Origin: Spirosoma agri
GTDB taxonomy: Bacteria > Bacteroidota > Bacteroidia > Cytophagales > Spirosomataceae
Length of the DNA: 64,000 nt
Assembly: GCF_010747415.1 (NCBI RefSeq)
Contig: NZ_JAAGNZ010000001.1
Span: 1,674,001 to 1,738,000 of the forward strand
Reading direction: 5' to 3'
Under the pieces are notes generated by a model that had not been told where the DNA came from, searched no databases, and saw only the letters and a program-made list of their open reading frames with translations. Shown piece by piece: positions 59,201 through 64,000 of this stretch. The first letter of the stretch is position 1, and every line of letters begins with the position of its first letter. A program made the position numbers and the translations under genes.

Positions 59201-61327
59201 ATGAAAGACAAAAATAAACTCGTTGGTACGCCGGTTAGCCGCATCGACGGAATTGCCAAGGTGACGGGGAAAGCGGCCTACTCGACGGACTACCCGGTCA
59301 AGAATCTGGCCTACGCGGTGTTGTTTAAGAGTACCACTGCCGCCGGAAAGATCCTGACTATCGATACGGGCGCGGCCGAAAAAGCACCCGGCGTTCTCGC
59401 GGTTATCACTCATATCAACGCGCCGAAACTCAACATCGACGGGGGGATTCGGGGTGGGGCTTTGCTGCAAAGTCCTGAGATCGAGTTTTACGGACAAAAC
59501 ATTGGTCTGGTCGTGGCCGAAACTTTTGAGCAGGCCCGGTATGCCACGCACCTGATCAACGTAACCTACGAAAAGCGGGAACCAAAAGTTGACTTTGAGA
59601 AGCTGTCCAGTCAAGCCGTAGTACCGAAGGATAAAGAAAAAGCCGATGCCATTCGCGGGGATGCGAAAGCCACCCTTCGTACGGCCACGTATAAAGTCGA
59701 GGAATTGTACGAGACGCCCATCGAACACCATCATCCGCTGGAACCACATGCCACTATCGCCGAATGGAACGGTGACCACGTGATTCTCTACAATAGCTCG
59801 CAGATTGTGAATGGCGCACAGAGCGCAGCGGCTGCAACACTCAATATAAAACCCGAGCAGGTCCGGATCATTTCGCCCTACATCGGTGGTGGCTTTGGGT
59901 CGAAGGGTGGGCAGTGGGCTAATCTAGTGCTTACAGCGGTAGCGGCCAAACAGGTCAATCGTCCGGTGAAGCTCGCGCTGACCCGGCAGCAGATGGTCAA
60001 CTCGGTCGGCTTGCGGCAACGCAATCTTCAGAAAGTGAGTTTGGCCGCCACTGAAGACGGAAAACTAACGGCGTTAGCACATGAGATTACGACCCACGGC
60101 GCGATAAAAAATGAATTTGTCGAACCGTGTGGCGACTGCTCGAAAGTTATGTATGCGGTGCCTAATTCGCTCATCACCTACCGAGTGGTGCCCATGAATA
60201 TCATCCTGCCCACGTATACGCGTGGACCCGGAAAATCGACCGGAAGTTTTGCGCTTGAATCGGCGATGGATGAGCTGGCCTATAAACTTAAGATGGACCC
60301 GATCGATCTGCGCATTAAGAACGAACCCGAACGCGATCCGTCTAATGGAAAACCCTGGTCTTCGCGGACAACGGTTCAATGCCTACGAGCCGGGGCCAAA
60401 GCCTTTGGCTGGGAGAAACGGAAAGCCGAACCCCGCCAAAACCAGCAGGGAAATTACCTGATCGGCTACGGCGTATCCTGCGGCACGTATCCCGCCCATC
60501 AACGACCCACGTCGGCTGTGGTGAAGCTCAAACGGGCTGGAAACGATGTTACGGCCACGATTGAACTGGCTGCGGCCGACTTGGGAACCGGAACCTACAC
60601 CATATTGACCCAAACGGCAGCCGATGCGCTGGACCTGCCTATTCAGCGCGTCAAAGTGACGATTGGTGATTCTGATCTGCCACCAGCCGCTGGGGCTGTG
60701 GGGTCGGTTGGAGCCGCTAGTTACGCGAATGCCGTCAATGATGCCTGTCAGAAGATTACTGACGAGCTGATCGCCAAATCGGGTAAGCAGTTTTTTGCCC
60801 GCCCGACGGCTTCGCAATTGATGCTTTCGGAAAAAATGGCTGACTTTCAGACCCGCGTGGACACCAAACCACTGGAAAGCGCCGAGGAGTATTCGGCCCA
60901 TAGCTTCAACGCCAATTTCGCGGAGGTTGCCGTTAATCGGTTTACCGGTATGGTTCGGGTATCTCGTTTTCTGGCTGTGACGGGAGCCGGGAAAATTCTG
61001 AACCCGAAGACGGCTCGTTCGCAGATTATTGGCGGTAATGTATGGGGCATTGGTATGGCACTGACTGAAGAATCGGTCGTCGATCCGCGTTGGGGAAACT
61101 TTGTGACCCGGTCATTTGCCGATTACCACGTTCCATCCAATCTGGATATCGGGTCAATGGACGCCATCTTTATTCAGGAGGACGATCAGCACGCTAATAA
61201 AATGGGGATAAAAGGCATCGGCGAAGTGGGTATTGTTGGTGTCGCGGCTGCTGTAGCTAATGCTATTTTCAATGCGACCGGCAAACGCGTTCGTCAATTG
61301 CCCATAACGCCCGACAAGCTGCTTTAA
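59201..61327 (+). CDS. Aldehyde oxidoreductase, molybdopterin subunit (PaoC-like)
   Basis: 708 residues from ATG 59201. An ATG at 59171 overlaps the previous gene but gives a non-family N-terminus. The start VGTPVSRIDGIAKVTGKAAY is typical of the molybdenum hydroxylase large subunit. Later motifs are GGGFGSKGGQWANL, GSFALESAMDELAYKL, and GIGEVGIVG with catalytic E675. It holds the molybdopterin cytosine dinucleotide cofactor and oxidises aldehydes or aromatic heterocycles. The substrate is unknown. The cofactor-insertion chaperone (PaoD/XdhC type) is not in the window. The operon ends in a strong terminator shared with katG. Confidence 0.92.
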   Translation: MKDKNKLVGTPVSRIDGIAKVTGKAAYSTDYPVKNLAYAVLFKSTTAAGKILTIDTGAAEKAPGVLAVITHINAPKLNIDGGIRGGALLQSPEIEFYGQNIGLVVAETFEQARYATHLINVTYEKREPKVDFEKLSSQAVVPKDKEKADAIRGDAKATLRTATYKVEELYETPIEHHHPLEPHATIAEWNGDHVILYNSSQIVNGAQSAAAATLNIKPEQVRIISPYIGGGFGSKGGQWANLVLTAVAAKQVNRPVKLALTRQQMVNSVGLRQRNLQKVSLAATEDGKLTALAHEITTHGAIKNEFVEPCGDCSKVMYAVPNSLITYRVVPMNIILPTYTRGPGKSTGSFALESAMDELAYKLKMDPIDLRIKNEPERDPSNGKPWSSRTTVQCLRAGAKAFGWEKRKAEPRQNQQGNYLIGYGVSCGTYPAHQRPTSAVVKLKRAGNDVTATIELAAADLGTGTYTILTQTAADALDLPIQRVKVTIGDSDLPPAAGAVGSVGAASYANAVNDACQKITDELIAKSGKQFFARPTASQLMLSEKMADFQTRVDTKPLESAEEYSAHSFNANFAEVAVNRFTGMVRVSRFLAVTGAGKILNPKTARSQIIGGNVWGIGMALTEESVVDPRWGNFVTRSFADYHVPSNLDIGSMDAIFIQEDDQHANKMGIKGIGEVGIVGVAAAVANAIFNATGKRVRQLPITPDKLL

Positions 61328-61388
61328 CCGTATATGTCCCGCTGAACGATGCTTAACACGCCATATCTTCAGGAGTCAGCAAGCAACC

Positions 61389-61423
61389 AAAAAAAGGTGG
61401 TCCGTTTCCAGACCACCTTTTTT
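61389..61423. terminator. Bidirectional terminator between Mo enzyme operon and katG
   Basis: The stem AAAAAAAGGTGGTC/GACCACCTTTTTT is flanked by A- and T-tracts, so it works for both convergent genes. Confidence 0.9.
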
Positions 61424-61443
61424 ATTGACTAACAACGCTGCAA

Positions 61444-63732
<2,289 letters not shown>

Positions 63733-63748
63733 TTATTGGTTGACGAAT

Positions 63749-63756
63749 CAAATTTA
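63749..63756 (-). promoter_or_regulatory. Candidate -7 element for katG
   Basis: On the minus strand TAAATTTG matches TAnnTTTG exactly, 28 nt upstream of the katG start. No -33 element is clear. Confidence 0.45.
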
Positions 63757-63925
63757 GGACAATTGACGCTATGGTTTTTATTCATTGTTTTTATATGAGT
63801 ATAGATATTATCTATGAAACGGCTCCTCGCTTGCTAATTGATTCGTGTACAGGACCAGTTAAGTTGAACAATTCGCGAGATTTATGCCTTCAGTTTCAAT
63901 GTAGCTCTATTGTTTATCAGTTAAT

Positions 63926-64000
63926 ATGAATCAACTTCTCTGGTCGCTAAGTGGCCAACGCGCGCTCGTAACGGGCGGAACAAAAGGCATTGGCGAAGCG
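63926..64000 (+). CDS. Short-chain dehydrogenase/reductase (SDR), 3' end outside the window
   Basis: The first 25 codons only: MNQLLWSLSGQRALVTGGTKGIGEA. The cofactor-binding motif TGGTKGIG of classical SDR oxidoreductases is present at the expected distance from the start, and the wording resembles tropinone-reductase-like members. It diverges from katG. The reaction cannot be named from this fragment. Confidence 0.85.
   Translation, partial: MNQLLWSLSGQRALVTGGTKGIGEA

Overview
The window looks like chromosome of a Bacteroidota bacterium of the order Cytophagales, most likely Spirosoma or a close relative. This is inferred from the gene families and not from a marker search. The supporting signs are the zinc-free (type B) ribosomal protein L31, TonB receptors, many lipoproteins with SPII signals, GH92 and DUF1080 enzymes, the Bacteroidota B12-salvage gene set, and several upstream matches to the Bacteroidota -7 promoter element TAnnTTTG. 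No insertion sequence, phage, integrase, tRNA, rRNA or CRISPR array was found.

Layout. 1-1.3 kb: an AT-rich accessory patch (GIY-YIG-like fragment, small membrane protein, Uma2-type nuclease). 1.4-6.5 kb: mutS2, a small unknown gene, and two deacetylases of different families (NodB-type lipoprotein and YdjC/ChbG type). 6.5-12.3 kb: a sugar-oxidation locus on the minus strand (ThuA-like protein, TIM-barrel sugar isomerase, 933-residue sugar dehydrogenase/PKD/cytochrome c/CBM6-like fusion) facing a NrtR/AraR-like regulator. The divergent promoter holds a perfect 7-bp inverted repeat, and both gaps inside the operon hold palindromic elements, one an 81-nt perfect palindrome. 12.4-15.2 kb: an unknown lipoprotein, a leaderless NMT1/THI5-like protein and moaA.

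15.3-24.9 kb is the most unusual stretch. All genes lie on the plus strand: a small membrane-anchored protein, an outer-membrane barrel with a Cys-x7-Cys mature N-terminus, a FecA-like TonB receptor, then two tandem copies of a module made of an outer-membrane barrel plus a lipoprotein of the vanadium haloperoxidase/PAP2 fold. The first haloperoxidase has a complete vanadate/phosphate site. The second has lost the active-site Arg and the ligand His and looks like a pseudoenzyme kept beside its active paralogue.

25-32.3 kb: glgE, an M28 peptidase interrupted by one in-frame stop, an M16 peptidase, a GT9 glycosyltransferase and a PAS histidine kinase. 32.5-39.6 kb: two small unknown genes, rpmE2, a strikingly eukaryote-like class I nrdA with no nrdB beside it, a DUF1080 protein and an M20 peptidase.

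39.7-46.05 kb is a six-gene corrinoid-salvage operon led by a cobalamin riboswitch: btuB, a DUF6580-like membrane protein, a BtuF-like protein without signal peptide, cobU, a DUF71/Dph6-like ATPase and a beta-propeller lipoprotein resembling BtuG. 46.1-50.7 kb: an active/inactive M16 peptidase pair and an unknown lipoprotein. 51.2-57.1 kb: two polytopic membrane proteins (one GT39/ArnT-like) around a GH92 alpha-mannosidase. 57.3-61.3 kb: a three-subunit Tat-exported molybdenum aldehyde oxidoreductase (PaoABC-like), which would depend on molybdenum cofactor and so on MoaA. 61.4-64 kb: katG and the first codons of an SDR oxidoreductase.
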